Below, piece after piece: positions 49,069-60,520 of a stretch of DNA of 64,000 nucleotides (the stretch's first letter is position 1; each line of letters starts with the position of its first letter). Made by a program: the position numbers and the translations under genes. Under the pieces are notes generated by a model, which was given only the letters and a program-made list of their open reading frames with translations, did not search any database and was not told the DNA's origin. Source of the DNA: Clitopilus passeckerianus (Eukaryota > Basidiomycota > Agaricomycetes > Agaricales > Entolomataceae); assembly GCA_944990035.1 (NCBI GenBank), contig CALYLX010000150.1:1-64000 (forward strand), in the 5' to 3' direction.

Positions 49069-50451
49069 ATGGGCTCCATCTCCAAAGCACCAATACCGAT
49101 AACGGTCTTCACAGGTTTTCTGGGCGCCGGAAAGACCTCTATCATTCTTTCTTTGCTGCCACAATTGCCCAAGGGCTACAAGGTCGTGTTGCTGAAGAAT
49201 GAATTCGGAGACGTCGAAGGTGATTCCATCAGACCAACAGTTGGGGAGGGATTCCAGAAAAGCTTACCATAACTTTAGTGGACAGCAAATTGGCGCAACA
49301 ATCCAGTCTTACTGCTGTCAGCGAGATTCTCAACGGATGCATGTATGTCTCTCGTACGTTATTATCGTTGAGTCCATGAACGAGCTAACAATTCCAAACC
49401 TATCTTAGGTGCTGTGTTCTTGTGGGCCAGATGCAGACTGCACTGCTAGAGATTCGAGGTTCGGCTTCACGGATTCACGTCAAAGTGAACCCTTGACCAA
49501 AGCATTGCACCAGATTCTTTCCGACCGGACCGAATCATCATTGAATGCTCGTGAGTTTGTCGCCTGGGCTCACCGACTCGCTCGCTCAGGACGGCCTGCA
49601 GAGGCTCCGCATTCCCAGCTACGCTCGCATTCCAGATTCGTGAGCTTGAACGACAGACTGGAGGTGGTTTTATCTTGGATGCTATCGTGACTGTCATCGA
49701 CGCCGAAAATTTCGTGGGATATGAGGACACTAGCCCAACAGCAAAAATGCAAGCTAGCTACACCGATATTATTGTCATTGTGTGTGTTCCTCACAAAATT
49801 CATCCTATCAAAATTGTGTCCCTGATCGCTCCCGTGCAGAACAAATGGGAGCATGTCTCCGAGCGTGCTTTAGACGATGTCATTGACCACCTCAACACCT
49901 TGAATGACCAGACACCGAAGATTAGAACGAAAGACAGAAGTGTCGACCCGGATCTTATATTTGGAATAGAATCCAAACTCTTCATGAACAAGGAAGACCA
50001 CCTTTCGATCGACCATACACATAATGACGAAGTTGAGACTGTCACTCTTCTCCGAGGGCGACTAGAGACTCAAGCCCATGCCAATCATCATGATCATTCA
50101 GAGGGTCGCAAATGCTCCTTGGACGGGGCCAAGCTCGCTTCTCTTCCTCCACCGTTGAACACTGCTCCTGTAGCAAAGGGGGAACTAGCAGCAGCTCTTG
50201 ACGGTTTGTCCAAGGAGAGTGTTTGGAGGGTGAAAGGCTTCGTTCTCATTCAAGAAACCGACTCATCCACCCAGCCACGGACGCATATTCTCAACTGGGC
50301 TTTTGGTCGCTACGAGCTCACCCCATGGAATGCATCATCTCCTGTCGAGGCGGCTGAGGAGGTCATCAAGTTCACTGCGATGGGCGAGAGGAGCGAGTTG
50401 AAGAGGGCACTGAGGCGTTTCTGCGAGAAATTGCAGCTCACCCAGGTGTGA
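49069..50451 (+). CDS. ZNG1: CobW/COG0523 GTPase, ZNG1-type zinc chaperone
   Basis: G3E-family GTPase; eukaryotic ZNG1 passes zinc to methionine aminopeptidase 1. ATG 49069: MGSISKAPIPITVFTGFLGA then GKTSIILSLLPQL, where GFLGAGKT is the Walker A motif. Exon 2 begins VDSKLAQQSSLTAVSEILNG. The metal site CMCC is split by an intron (AT then G TGC TGT). Next come RPDRIIIECSGSAFPATLAF (acidic ECSG), FILDAIVTVIDAENFVGYED (Walker B region) and the C-terminal domain DHLNTLNDQTPKIRTKDRSV. His-rich patches (HANHHDHSEG) and WRVKGFVLIQE with INWAFGRYE-like residues close it. Introns: 49221-49277, about 49343-49408, ~49454-49512 and ~49548-49608. The last ends CCTGCAG; the upstream GCTCAG would shift the frame. 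The NKxD motif is replaced by a divergent stretch around 49780-49850, where one short intron is likely. Confidence 0.88.
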
Positions 50452-51747
50452 AGGTTGACAGCTTGAGGAGCATTTCTCTACTACATATACATAGAAGATA
50501 CAAATACAAGATACCGGTTGTAGAAGGAATTCATTTCATTTCGGAGGTTCGCAGGGGGGCAACTGAGCGTTGAGGTTGTGCCGCCAGATGTACGCCCTCA
50601 ATTCCCACAACTTCTGCGGCTTCGCTTCGAGGTTTGATCACTCAGGGGAAAGGAGCAGGATGGCTACGAAGAGGATCCAGTCCTTTTAGAAAACAGCCTT
50701 TGATGCCAACAAAAGGCCTCACTTTGTCATGCTACACATCCAACTTCGGCTGGAAATTCCGAAGATATTATCCAGATGCGGCCGAAGATGGGGCTCGCTG
50801 GAGGGCCAGGAGAATAAGGTGATGGAGTCGACCGCTGAAACTTCCGGATACCAACAACGAGGCAGGTGGTGATAACGGTGCAAACCGTGAAGATATTCAA
50901 AGTTTCCTTTATGAGATCGATATCATGTCCAGAGAGTAAGGATCCCGGGGCTTAAGCATAGCTAGCGCACAATAGCAGTTTTGAGTACAGCGCGGGTTCA
51001 GGCATCGTTCACACTGCTTTGTGTTGTCATTCTGCGAACAAAGTTCTGTCATCTCAACAAGAGTAGCTCCAATTCGAACACTTTAGAGGGCCACCGACGA
51101 TCCATACGTTATCGTTCAATCGTTGCATGTGCCACCTCCGAATGTAATCAGCCGACTGCCGAAGTCAGTTCCTGACAAACAGCCCGAGGAGTCTGAGGTC
51201 GAAGAGCACCAAGACACCTGATGGAAAGCCAGTGATTTCTGACTCTCGATAGCATGTTGTTGCTGGCCTTTGGAGCCGTTTAACTGGATTTAGAGCCTAG
51301 GGGAATGGTATGCGATGAGTGCAAGTTCGTCTGCAGATGGCAAGAACTTGAAGCAAGTTGCGTGGTGCGCATTCCATAAAACCCCTTGGCAGCCGTGCCA
51401 GCTCGTGACAACTCATTTCGAGAACTTTAAATTTGAGAATGATGATGCCTTAGACCACTTGATGCGGCCATCGAGCGGGTTGTCGAGAGTCCTACAGAAG
51501 TGACAATGAACCACGAATGTAGATGTTTGTTGGAGGAAGTAACAACAGAGGAGGGGCCTTAAACCACCCTTTACAAAGAGAAGGATCTACGAAAGCTGCT
51601 CAAGTCAGCACTAGTTAGGCCATCGTTGTGAACCGATTCATCCAATCAAACCAAGAGCTTATTCGTTCCTTGGCCAAATCACACAAGGGAAGGGAACAGG
51701 ATGGCTATGTTGTGAAGAGAGTAGTTGCCAGTGGTCTGTGAAACAAC
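50452..51747. other. Intergenic, no gene recognised
   Basis: About 1.3 kb. Short open frames only. The 51315-51503 frame (AWCAFHKTPWQPCQL..DDALDHLMRPSSG) looks vaguely coding but matches nothing I know. It may be part of an old insertion between ZNG1 and the P450 group. Confidence 0.4.
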
Positions 51748-53284
51748 TTACATCGCGACACCAGGTGTAAATTCCAATTCAGGTGTGATCTCCTTTCCAT
51801 CTGTATCAATAGCCTTCAGAATATCAAGGACGGCAAGAATCCGGGCGGTGGCAACCCAAAGATCCCTTCGGCCAGATAACGTCCAGGGCAGCTGAATTAA
51901 ACACATATCCTCACCGTCGACCGAATCCAAACATGGCACTCGAATCCGGTTCCACATTTCCGTCTGGCTTCGGAAGATATCTCGACATTCAATCAGAAGG
52001 ACCGTTCAGAACATACTTGAGATTGGCAATGACGACGGATCCTTTGGGGATATACATTCCCTCAAATATGTCGTCTTGTGAGGTTTGGCGAGGAAAACCT
52101 ATACGACATGGATATAGTTGATCGCTCCAACGGATAAACATGATATGAACGGACCCAAAGGTGCCACAGGGTACCATCTAGAGGGATGCGTCAATACACG
52201 TTGAATAACATACAGAAGTCAAACCTAAGCAGCTCTTGGCAGACCCCGTTGATACAAGGCAACGACTCCCGATCACCGAAGTCGGGAAGGCGAACGGATC
52301 CGATAACAGTGTCTATCTCTTGCTGAGCCCGTTTCTGACACTCTGGATAATGAAGCATAGCGAGGAAGAGAAGAGTGAGCGTGCTCGACGTCTTTCGGGC
52401 CATGAGCCAGGGGAATGTTCAAACATGTTTGACGGGTCGTTCTACTCAGAGTCACGTACGGAACGGGAGGAAATCCACTGGACTGCTGCCCGGAGACCCA
52501 CTATGACTCATCGCGTAGTTGACTCCGTTCGTCAAATTTAGGTATTCATCTGTGCTAGAATCGACTTGGTAGCCGTAAACAATATTCAAGATGATAGATG
52601 CAGAAAACCTGTGGATAATATAGTCGTAGTCAGTAGCTCCCCTCCTGTCAGCTAATGAACACTTTGCTGACTGATCCAGTGATCTTTCGAGATTGGTTGC
52701 GTCCCCCCAAAAGGTTCCTCAACAGCGCTCGGGACTCCTTTTCCTGAATATGGTGGTGGCATGCGACTGTTCGTGGGCCTAAGTAATCTTGAACCATGCG
52801 TCGTTGCGTTCGATGTATCTTTCCTGAAAAGAGAAATGCTAAGGATCTCTCCCATCCCATGCTGCACCAGTACAGATTTAGTAGTCTAGCCAAGTGAAGG
52901 GGAAGGCGACAAACATTTCAAATGTCCTGAACCTGGGTCGATCACTGTAGATAGCGCCTCTCTTCGCCAAGAGTTCATTGGCAGTTTCGACCGAATCGAG
53001 AATAACTAGCCTTTTTCCCGTGACCTTTAGATACACAATGTCGCCTATTAGAGTGTTAGTCGACTCTCGGGTACATAGTCCATAATCGGAGGCGTACCGT
53101 ATTCTTTGCCTAGTTCGCAAGATAAGTCCTCCTGCTTCTCAGCTGGGATGAGCCGAGCATGGCCTATTATCGGTTCGGGGGGAGGGCCTGGAGGAAGGGG
53201 TAGGTGCTTCTTTGGTTGTCTTCGATAAAACCAGAAGAATCCAGCAAACACGATGAAAACTGTGCAACTGTCCAATAAACTCAT
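51748..53284 (-). pseudogene. Cytochrome P450 with internal deletion (copy 1)
   Basis: Heme monooxygenase remnant of the same family as the intact copy at 61.6 kb. ATG 53284 gives a membrane anchor (MSLLDSCTVFIVFAGFFWFY), the hinge LPLPPGPPPEPIIGHARLIP, then DIVYLKVTGKRLVILDSVET and MGWERSLAFLFSGKIHRTQR. After SGSPGSSPVDFLPF the sequence jumps straight to KTSSTLTLLFLAMLHYPECQ. The stretch holding the F-G region and the AGGAET half of helix I, about 110 residues in the intact copy, is gone. The ExxR motif survives (ELLR), as do [20 protein letters not shown] and, across a 23-base remnant intron, FGFGRR and CPGRYLAE. Another one-base loss follows (GAAGGG near 51880). Loss of helix I and the short intron argue for a non-functional gene, not base error alone. 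Confidence 0.8.
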
Positions 53285-54257
53285 GATGCCGATTGTTGGG
53301 GTGGGCTCTGGAATGAACTGAATAAGTGACACTTCTCTCAACCAGTTTTTATTCTAACAAGCGGCTGAGAATCGGTCTTTAATTCCCCTCAGTCCCTTCC
53401 GGCTGGGCAAAATGTTCAGCCTATTAACGCAGGTGCAAAGTTATATTGGGACCGACCTACGAACACGATAAAGCGGGCGTGGGTTACTGTTACTCCAAGA
53501 AGGTCTTATTCGTGAAGTACCTGCCATCGCAAGTCATTCTTTCTGCAATCTTTCATTTCGTTTTTGGTCAGCGGACCAAACCAACCACCAGTCAAATATG
53601 CTTCGTGGGCCAGGCGGAAGTCAATCAGGCCTTGATCGGATTAGAAATGTATGAACGATCATATGCCCAAAAGACGTAGCCTTAGGCGTCAACGAGTTCC
53701 CGATCTTAATGCCCCAGATGAGATCCCTGTCCCATCCAGCAGAGATAAGCTCGGTTTTTGAACGGTCACCTGGTGAAAGCCCGGCGAATAAATGTTTTGT
53801 TAGAGCTCTCAGGGGTCCAGAGTTTTCGCTAAGAACACGTGGCGTGGCATAATTAACAAGGTGCAATAACGCGTGTAAACCAGTTACTTACAACTCACAT
53901 GGGAAGGTCACACCGAATTCCCAAAACTTCCACGACCTCGTCAGGGTGGGAAGTCTCGGAAAGGAGTCACAAACTCAGAATTCAACATCCATAGATGGAA
54001 TTGACCATTCTTCTCATTCTCGACTAAGAGAAACATTGGCATCTCCTTTGCGTTGAAAAAATATGCATTCCTGTAGGAAAATGGCATCTTCCCTCGCTAT
54101 GGCTAGGCTGTGATGGATGCTCTACCACAGTGGCCCATCTTTGATCAATGAGGAAGCTGCCTCATTTCGGGGCCTAATCTGACATGGGAATGGAACAAGA
54201 TGACTGTGGCGGCAAATTGTCGTCAGCAGAAGATCGGAAACAAAGGAGGACAGTTCG
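53285..54257. other. Spacer between P450 remnants, no gene recognised
   Basis: About 1 kb. Open frames at 53446-53679 (+) and 53621-53866 (-) have no known motif. Confidence 0.4.
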
Positions 54258-55330
54258 TTACCTGCTCAAACCAGAGGTAAACTCAAGTTTAGGACTGATT
54301 TCACAGCCATTGGAGTCAAATGCCTTTGTGAGAGTCATGGTGCGAGTACGTTTGCAACTGCGATCGAGACATTCGCATCAGCAAGGTGGCTGTCCAGGAC
54401 GGATCCTAATGGACGGTTATCGTTACCAGAGATTCCAGAGTGGTGATCTATACATGCTTACCGTCGTCCAAAGCCGAAGGCCACTGTTGGATATGGTTCA
54501 TTGTTGCCTTTAGGTTTGGGTAAGTTGCGCGTTGGATCGGAATCTTTGGGATTGGTATAGACTCGTTCATCCCATGTCATACTCCTACGTTTCTTTTACT
54601 TCACGACGGGTAGGCTCACTGGCGAAACCTGGACCAACCTAACATTTGGTATCACAATAGACCCAGCGGGTATGTACATGCCGTTGTAGACATCGTCGGC
54701 CATCGCGCGATGCGGGATACCTACATTCATTGTCAGTCATGCAAAGGGATCGACCGAGGTTCTGACTCGCCCAAGGGAGTTGGAGGATGCCATCTTCGAA
54801 TACGAGGCAGTTTAAGTGGAGTATTCACAGTATTGTTATGGTATACATTTACCTTGACATTTCCTGACCTAGAGCCTCAATGAAAGGCAATGCTTTGCAG
54901 CCGCCGAAGTTCGGCAAGCGGTCTGACCCAGCAACATCGTCTATCTCTTTCTGAACCCGTTGTTGATATTCAGGATAATTTATCATCGCAAATATGAAGC
55001 AGCTGTCAGATGTAAGTTGTTGAAACGTAGCAGATTCAGCAGAAAGGCTTTCTGTCGACATTGTGAATGTTTTTGGGCCAAAGTATCTCAGGATTTTGAA
55101 TACAGGTCTTCACTGTGAGTGGCACTAGCATCTGACTGAGAAGTAACGGCAGAGCAGCGACTACACCAACGCGTTCGAAGCGGCGGAGTTCTAACCTTAT
55201 TTGGTTTGACGAGGAAATAATGTCCCACGCTATATTGCTGTATTTTTCCATTCCAATGAATTCCAAAGTAGGCGACCCGGCCTTTGTGAATCAATCTGAG
55301 GCCGGTTGGCGTGCCAAATCATATTAATCA
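54258..55330 (-). pseudogene. Cytochrome P450 relic (copy 2), heme cysteine lost
   Basis: Decayed P450 on the minus strand. Readable pieces, upstream to downstream: a helix I remnant lacking AGGxT (ESATFQQLTSDSCFIFAMIN), YPEYQQRVQKEIDDVAGSDR and FIEALGQEMSR, where E..R is still spaced as in ExxR. Next is GIPHRAMADDVYNGMYIPAG with SIVIPN. A heme-site exon reads RIRPGQ where the family has RRICPG, so the heme-ligating cysteine codon TGT appears as CGT (arginine). The end is KAFDSNGCEISPKLEFTSGL. Several frame changes lie between pieces, and the N-terminal third is not recognisable. This copy cannot bind heme normally. Confidence 0.75.
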
Positions 55331-55492
55331 GTACTATTCTACGCTAGATTCTTGATACAATGCTTTGAATCTCATTAGGATGCTGTATCATATAATATAT
55401 AGGCAAACGGTCTTGGTCCATCATCAGCATAAGCACATCATGAGCAAGCTTTGAACTGAACAGAGCTTCAAGTGAACTCCTCCTGGACCTCC

Positions 55493-56581
55493 TCACATCA
55501 CGATACACCCAAGTGGCCGATCATCCATATCCTCACGCAGGGCGCTCGCCGACACGCAACGCTTCTTCTGTTGTCGATGGTCCACCACTCCCCATTTCCT
55601 CATTTTTCGGACCAAATCATCAAAAACCTCCTTCACATGCCAATTCCGCTTGGCCGAGACCTCATAGAAAGGTAAATTCCAGCTTTCAGATAATGCTGAT
55701 AAAGTCGATCGAGATATTTCGCGTTGATTTATCAGGTCGAGTTTATTGCCGACGACGACAATAGGAATATTCTGCGAGGTGTGTTAGACTCGGGCTTCAC
55801 GGTGAAGAAAGGAAGCTCATAGACTAACTTTCTCCCGGCCTTTCACGCGATGTATGTGCTCTCGTTGTCGATCAACTTCTGCGAGCGATTCCTTCTGTGT
55901 CAGGCTGATCCAAAGTCATGAGCAAAGTGCTACGGGAGATTTAGAGCTTTGCGGGCAGCGCACTTGAAGACCAGAACGAATCCCTGTGCCGACTATCCGG
56001 AAGGAATTCAGTCAAATGAAGCACAGACGGGGAGACGACAGCACGAACTTGAATGTAGATATCCATCAACGATGAGAATTGGCCAGCGGCAGACGCGTCA
56101 AGGAACTCCAGCTAATCATTTGAAAGCTTTTAGTGCGAGAGTTGGAAGCAAGAATAAATGAAAACTCACAGAAACAGTCCGGCCATCCACCGCAAAAGAT
56201 CTATGATACGAGTCATCTATCATCGCCAACATTTCCGTTAGTATCAGCCGTCAACTCAAGACACGCCAATGGCTCACCGTCTGCAGTAGGATCAATGTCA
56301 AGCACTTTCTCCGAGTCAATGAAGCCATCTTTGATAAAACTTGCTATAGACCAGAAGGTGCGGTATCAGCCCAATCCGTTTCATGAGTGACAGGCATGAC
56401 AGCGCCGGGGTAATCCGAAACACACCTTCGAGAGCAGATTTTCCAGATCCCAAGCCTGAAGCGAACGAAGACAGTATCAATCAGCTTCCTCGAATCTCAG
56501 ACCTCGGTCGCCTCTAAAGAGATGCGACGCGTCGGACTGAAGGGACGTACCTCCAAGAACCAAAACCTTGAACTGACGCAT
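55493..56581 (-). CDS. Ras-family small GTPase with CAAX box
   Basis: Membrane-anchored signalling GTPase. ATG 56581 starts MRQFKVLVLG and, over an 89-base intron, GLGSGKSALE forms the G1 P-loop (GxxxxGKS). Next are ASFIKDGFIDSEKVLDIDPT, then DDDSYHRSFAVDGRTVS, which resembles the effector loop DPTIEDSY with one extra residue. Then LEFLDASAAGQFSSLMD (G3; the Gln after Gly is kept but the Asp is shifted), GFVLVFK, SLTQKESLAEVDRQREHIHR, NIPIVVVGNKLDLINQRE (G4 NKLD) and ESWNLPFYEVSAKRNWHVKE (G5 SAK). It ends CIVM, a farnesylation-type CAAX motif. About seven short introns. The variant G3 and switch I make it a divergent Ras rather than Ras1 itself. The exact subfamily is uncertain. Confidence 0.82.
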
Positions 56582-57642
56582 CTCGGAAGCTAGGCTGGCG
56601 TTGAAAGGTGACGGGCGAATATGCCACGAGAAAGTATAAACGAGTAAAGACAGCAGTGAAAAAGGAATGAAAACGGCTTGAAAATCCAAAGAATAACTCG
56701 TCTGGAGGTCAAGGTCAAAGCAAAAGCCTTGTGACGCTGACGTGTCGTCGGTGAACAACCGTTGCACAGCGGGATAGGCCAAAAAACACGAGCTCCATTC
56801 CGATAAGCGCGTTAAATGAAGGGCGCGTCACTTCTTTGACATAAAGTGCCTGGCGCTAGCGCTCTTTCGGTTGCGGGATCGATGGGCTTGTGATGGGATC
56901 TCGCGAAACTCGGAAGCGGAACCCGGAGCTTGGACAAAGGTGACGGGAGCAATTTTCGATGCTCAAGGGAATGGTACGGAATCCGAGGGCTGGAGAATGT
57001 GGTGGCAGTAATGAGACAAAGAAAAAGTGAATCTATATTCCAAGCACAAGATGAGTGTTTCAAGCGTGAAGAATTCTACGGTCGTAAAGAAAGTCAGGAG
57101 AGAAGAGGCGGGGGAAATAACGATAGGAAATACAACAGAGGGACTGGAGGGGTGTTGAAATCTGATGAATCTTGTACGACGCTATGAGTACACTGGACGA
57201 GATGAGGAGAAGTGAGAATGGGAGATGTGAAGTATGAGTAACTGATTTAATGTGATTGGGTCTTGGCGTAAGAAAGGGGATTGCAGACCGTCGGCATAAT
57301 ACCGAAACTGTGATTGAATCGTTGAAGGTCGGCTATGCGAAATCTCTCGGGGGAAAGGGGTCATGGACGTTAGTTCTGGGTTTGTGGGGGTTGAGGTGGT
57401 AGGTAACGGGAGCCAGCTGCAGTTGAGGCTCGTTGCCTAGGAGATGGCATTATGGAGGTGCTGAGGCTATTGGTGGACTGGACTGATGAGAGAAGAGAGG
57501 CGCGATGGAGGTTACAGTCCCAATCCTGTTTTCAGAAGGCAGGTATATGCGAATAGACGGAAAGCCAGCCGCCTATCGCTGACATGTTTTGCAGAATTGC
57601 AGTGGCGGGTACGAGAGCCGAAAAGGACGGCGCACAAGAGCT
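56582..57642. other. Intergenic, no gene recognised
   Basis: About 1.06 kb, purine-rich on the plus strand (GGAGAGAAGAGGCGGGGG near 57100). Frames of 85 and 68 codons are open without motifs. It should contain the Ras-like gene promoter. Confidence 0.45.
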
Positions 57643-58816
57643 TCACTTCAACACCCGCTCCATCCCACCCAACACCGTATCCAAAGTCCTGATGAACGTT
57701 CTAAGGTGCTTCGGCAGGATAAGGTTCTTCACTGGCTCGTCCTGTACCGCACCGTCCTTGGCGTCATCCATGCCCTTCGCTACCCTCTGCTCAATCAACG
57801 CTCTCTCCAGTGCCACAGGCAAACTCAACGTCGTTCTTGTCAACTGTATCGTGATCCTGCTCCGCCCAATCAGATCCAGATAACGACAGTTTCTGAAGGC
57901 CTGCTGCAGTTCGGCTAGGCGCGCAATTTCTGAGTGGAGGGCGTATATACAATTACGGCAAGTCAAGGCGCGTTCGCGGATGGATTCGAGGGAGGACAGA
58001 AGAGTGTTGATGGACTCTTCCGTTAGAGAGAGGGCTGGATTGAGGTCGTTTATTGTCCCTAGTAACAATCACAGGTTAGATTGCAAACTAAGTCGATAGT
58101 AATAGGAGAACGACGTACTGAGTAGACTTCTAATCATCTCCAAGTCGCCGTCCAAGAACTCGTGGAAAGCAGCCACGACGACGCCTCTGAAAGTCTCTTC
58201 GGCCTTGACCCTTTCATACACACCCTCACTGGTAAAGTTATGCTCGAAGACATCGTAAGAGGGGTTAGATTGGGAGTGGAGGTCGTAGGAGCGCCTAGAA
58301 GATGGTTTTGATAGAATAGAATAGGCAATGGAGACCCGCTGAAAGGCGGAGGTGGCGTTGGGGTCGTCAGGAAACTTGCTGCAAAGACGTTAGACTGAAT
58401 GAGCCAAATACAAGATTTAGGGACGTACTCAGGATGGCATGCTCTGCTCCTCGACAGGTATGCCCTCCTCAAACGGCTTCTTTCGAGAATAGGCTGGTTC
58501 TCGACCCCTAGAATATGGTACAAGTCCGCTGAAGCGACAATTTCATCAACCAGTTTAGGGGTCGTGTTTGGTGGGTCTTGTGTATGTTCTGGATTCGTTG
58601 CTGAACCTGAACTCGAGGATGAAGATCCTTCGGTCGGCGATGGCCAGGTCAAATATTTCCTCTGGTAAGCAGCAATTTCTGCATCCTCCTGTTCGTCAAT
58701 TGGTAGGTGCCACAGGTAATTTGATGCTGTCGTCTTGGCTATAGCAATCATCTCAGCACATAAAGTTTAGAAAAACGATTAAAATACTGACCTGTAGAGA
58801 TGGCATAAGATAGCAT
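57643..58816 (-). CDS. J-domain (DnaJ/Hsp40-like) protein
   Basis: Co-chaperone candidate that would stimulate an Hsp70. I chose ATG 58816 (MLSYAIST) joined over a GTCAGT..CTATAG intron to AKTTASNYLWHLPIDEQED; an ATG at 58751 inside that intron is the alternative. After a serine run (GSSSSSSGSA) the J domain reads DLYHILGVENQPILERSRLR, RAYLSRSRACHPD, then KFPDDPNATSAFQRVSIAYS and LSKPSSRRSYDLH. The HPD catalytic triad is cut by an intron (CCT GA, then C AAG) and is restored on splicing. The C-terminus is a helical region (LNPALSLTEESINTLLSSLE, IARLAELQQAFRNCRYLDLI) with no zinc finger, so this is a type III J protein. Client and compartment unknown. Confidence 0.82.
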
Positions 58817-59483
58817 CGTCGTCGTCGACTATCTATCAGAGTCCATTATGAAAAGAAAAGGCCGAGATAATGAAGTTTGGCGGATACATAGGCACCCAGG
58901 TCCATGTGATTCTATGAATCGCCGCATTCAGACTCAGCGATCAAACGTTTGAGGATCTTCTTTTTAGCCGAACACAGCTTCGGTCGTCGGTTGCCTTCTT
59001 TCCCGTTGCAATTATCGCATAACCAACCCCGATTCGAGCTTTTATTGGGATGACTCGGCCTGAAAGCCAGCTACTTGCAGAAGCCGGGATATAGCAGTGG
59101 ATGCAGTACTACGAAGGTATGTGGTCAAAGCTAAAAACGCTTTCCACGATGATAAGCAACCATATGGCGTCAGAGGCGTATGATTTGCAAGGCCTGACCT
59201 GGTTCTTACACTCGCTCTTTCCTCGTGTTCCTTCTGTCTGTCCCTTTAAACTCCTCATTCGCTGCTCAAATGTTAAAACATAGTGTGTGACATCCCGATG
59301 ACCCCACAGACTCCCCCGACAATGATCCAGAATTCTCTGATCATTGTAAATGTGATATCCCACATTGAGGTATTGGCATTGGAGCTTCCATCATCCATGG
59401 CACTCCGTTCCGAATTTGCGACTCTGAATGTGAAGATTCTGGCACTCTAACTATGGCGGGGGAGGTCCAGACGAGAAGAGAAA

Positions 59484-59501
59484 AATTAATTAATTAATTA
59501 A
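59484..59501. repeat. TTAA simple repeat
   Basis: Four units of TTAA/ATTA in a row within a purine-rich stretch. Ordinary microsatellite. Confidence 0.9.
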
Positions 59502-60313
59502 GGGGGAGGAAAGAGGGGGAGAGAAAGCGCGTGGGGAAATCGTCGGAGAGCATGAAATCCCAAGGAAATACTCTCCGACATGTCAAGATCAAAGGTCCAG
59601 CACTCGAATCAAGCAATGTAATCGAGGGCACGGATGAATGGAGGGTTGACGAACAGTCTTCCTGTGTAACAACTCGAAGCAATCGCTTTAAATTTCAGGT
59701 AGTTTCAAGGTATAGTGTGTCTGAACGATATAGTTACGCGGTCAAGACGGCCAATCTTTGTCAGAAAGGTTCTGGATTGCCAGGTAAATACAGAGGAAAT
59801 TCTGATTCATTAAAGAGTGCGAGAGCGAACAATGATTGGGGCTGGGAAATACCTTTGGCGTACTATTTAGTGCCTTCGGTCTATTGAGAAGAAATACCAG
59901 ACCATCAGCTACTTTGTAAAGTGCGCAATGTTGGGTAGAAGCTGGGAAGGAATTACTGAATTATACAAGAAAGAGTAGAATTAATGCTATTCTGGTAGCA
60001 TTCCCAATACTTGGACTGCTGAAGATATCTGTATTTTGGGTTGCAAGGCTTTAGCCTATGAATTCATCATTCTGAGATATCTCTTCCTCGAGCTGCCCCT
60101 ACATCAAAAGTGCTCATTTCGGCCGAAATTAGTGCAATCTCGGACTCAAAACTCTGTAATCAGCCGCGAATAGTTACAAAACATCGATATCAAACTCGAC
60201 TGGCGCGTGGATTCTCGCAAACGGCCAAAAATCCGTGCTTTAGGTGCAAAACTGGCCATGAATGTGTTATTCTGCGTAAGTTTCGGCCGATAGCAGGTCA
60301 AATTTTTTCTAAA

Positions 60314-60328
60314 ACGCGCTCCGCGCGT
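60314..60328. repeat. Perfect inverted repeat ACGCGC/GCGCGT
   Basis: Six-base arms around a three-base loop (TCC), at the end of a run of T (AATTTTTTCTAAAA). Could be a protein site or an end of a worn DNA element. Confidence 0.6.
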
Positions 60329-60448
60329 CTAAGTACAATGCAAGAACGCTATATACACACTTTCACTGCTTAAATTTGACGCACAATTGCTCCAGAGAAC
60401 GTCAAATCTGGCCCAGCCAAATGAGTGCTCTCAGCGGTGTCCAAAATA

Positions 60449-60520
60449 AGTAGGTCCAGTTCCCATATAGAGTAGGTCGACCTACTATATCCAGTAGGTC
60501 ATTTCAAACTCAGATAGGTC
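60449..60520. repeat. Array of (A)GTAGGTC sites spaced ~22 bp
   Basis: AGTAGGTC begins at 60449, 60471 and 60493, and a GATAGGTC variant at 60513: spacings of 22, 22 and 20 bases. The second site is half of a perfect 16-base palindrome AGTAGGTCGACCTACT (60471-60486). Spacing equals two helical turns. Origin or bound protein unknown. Confidence 0.8.
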
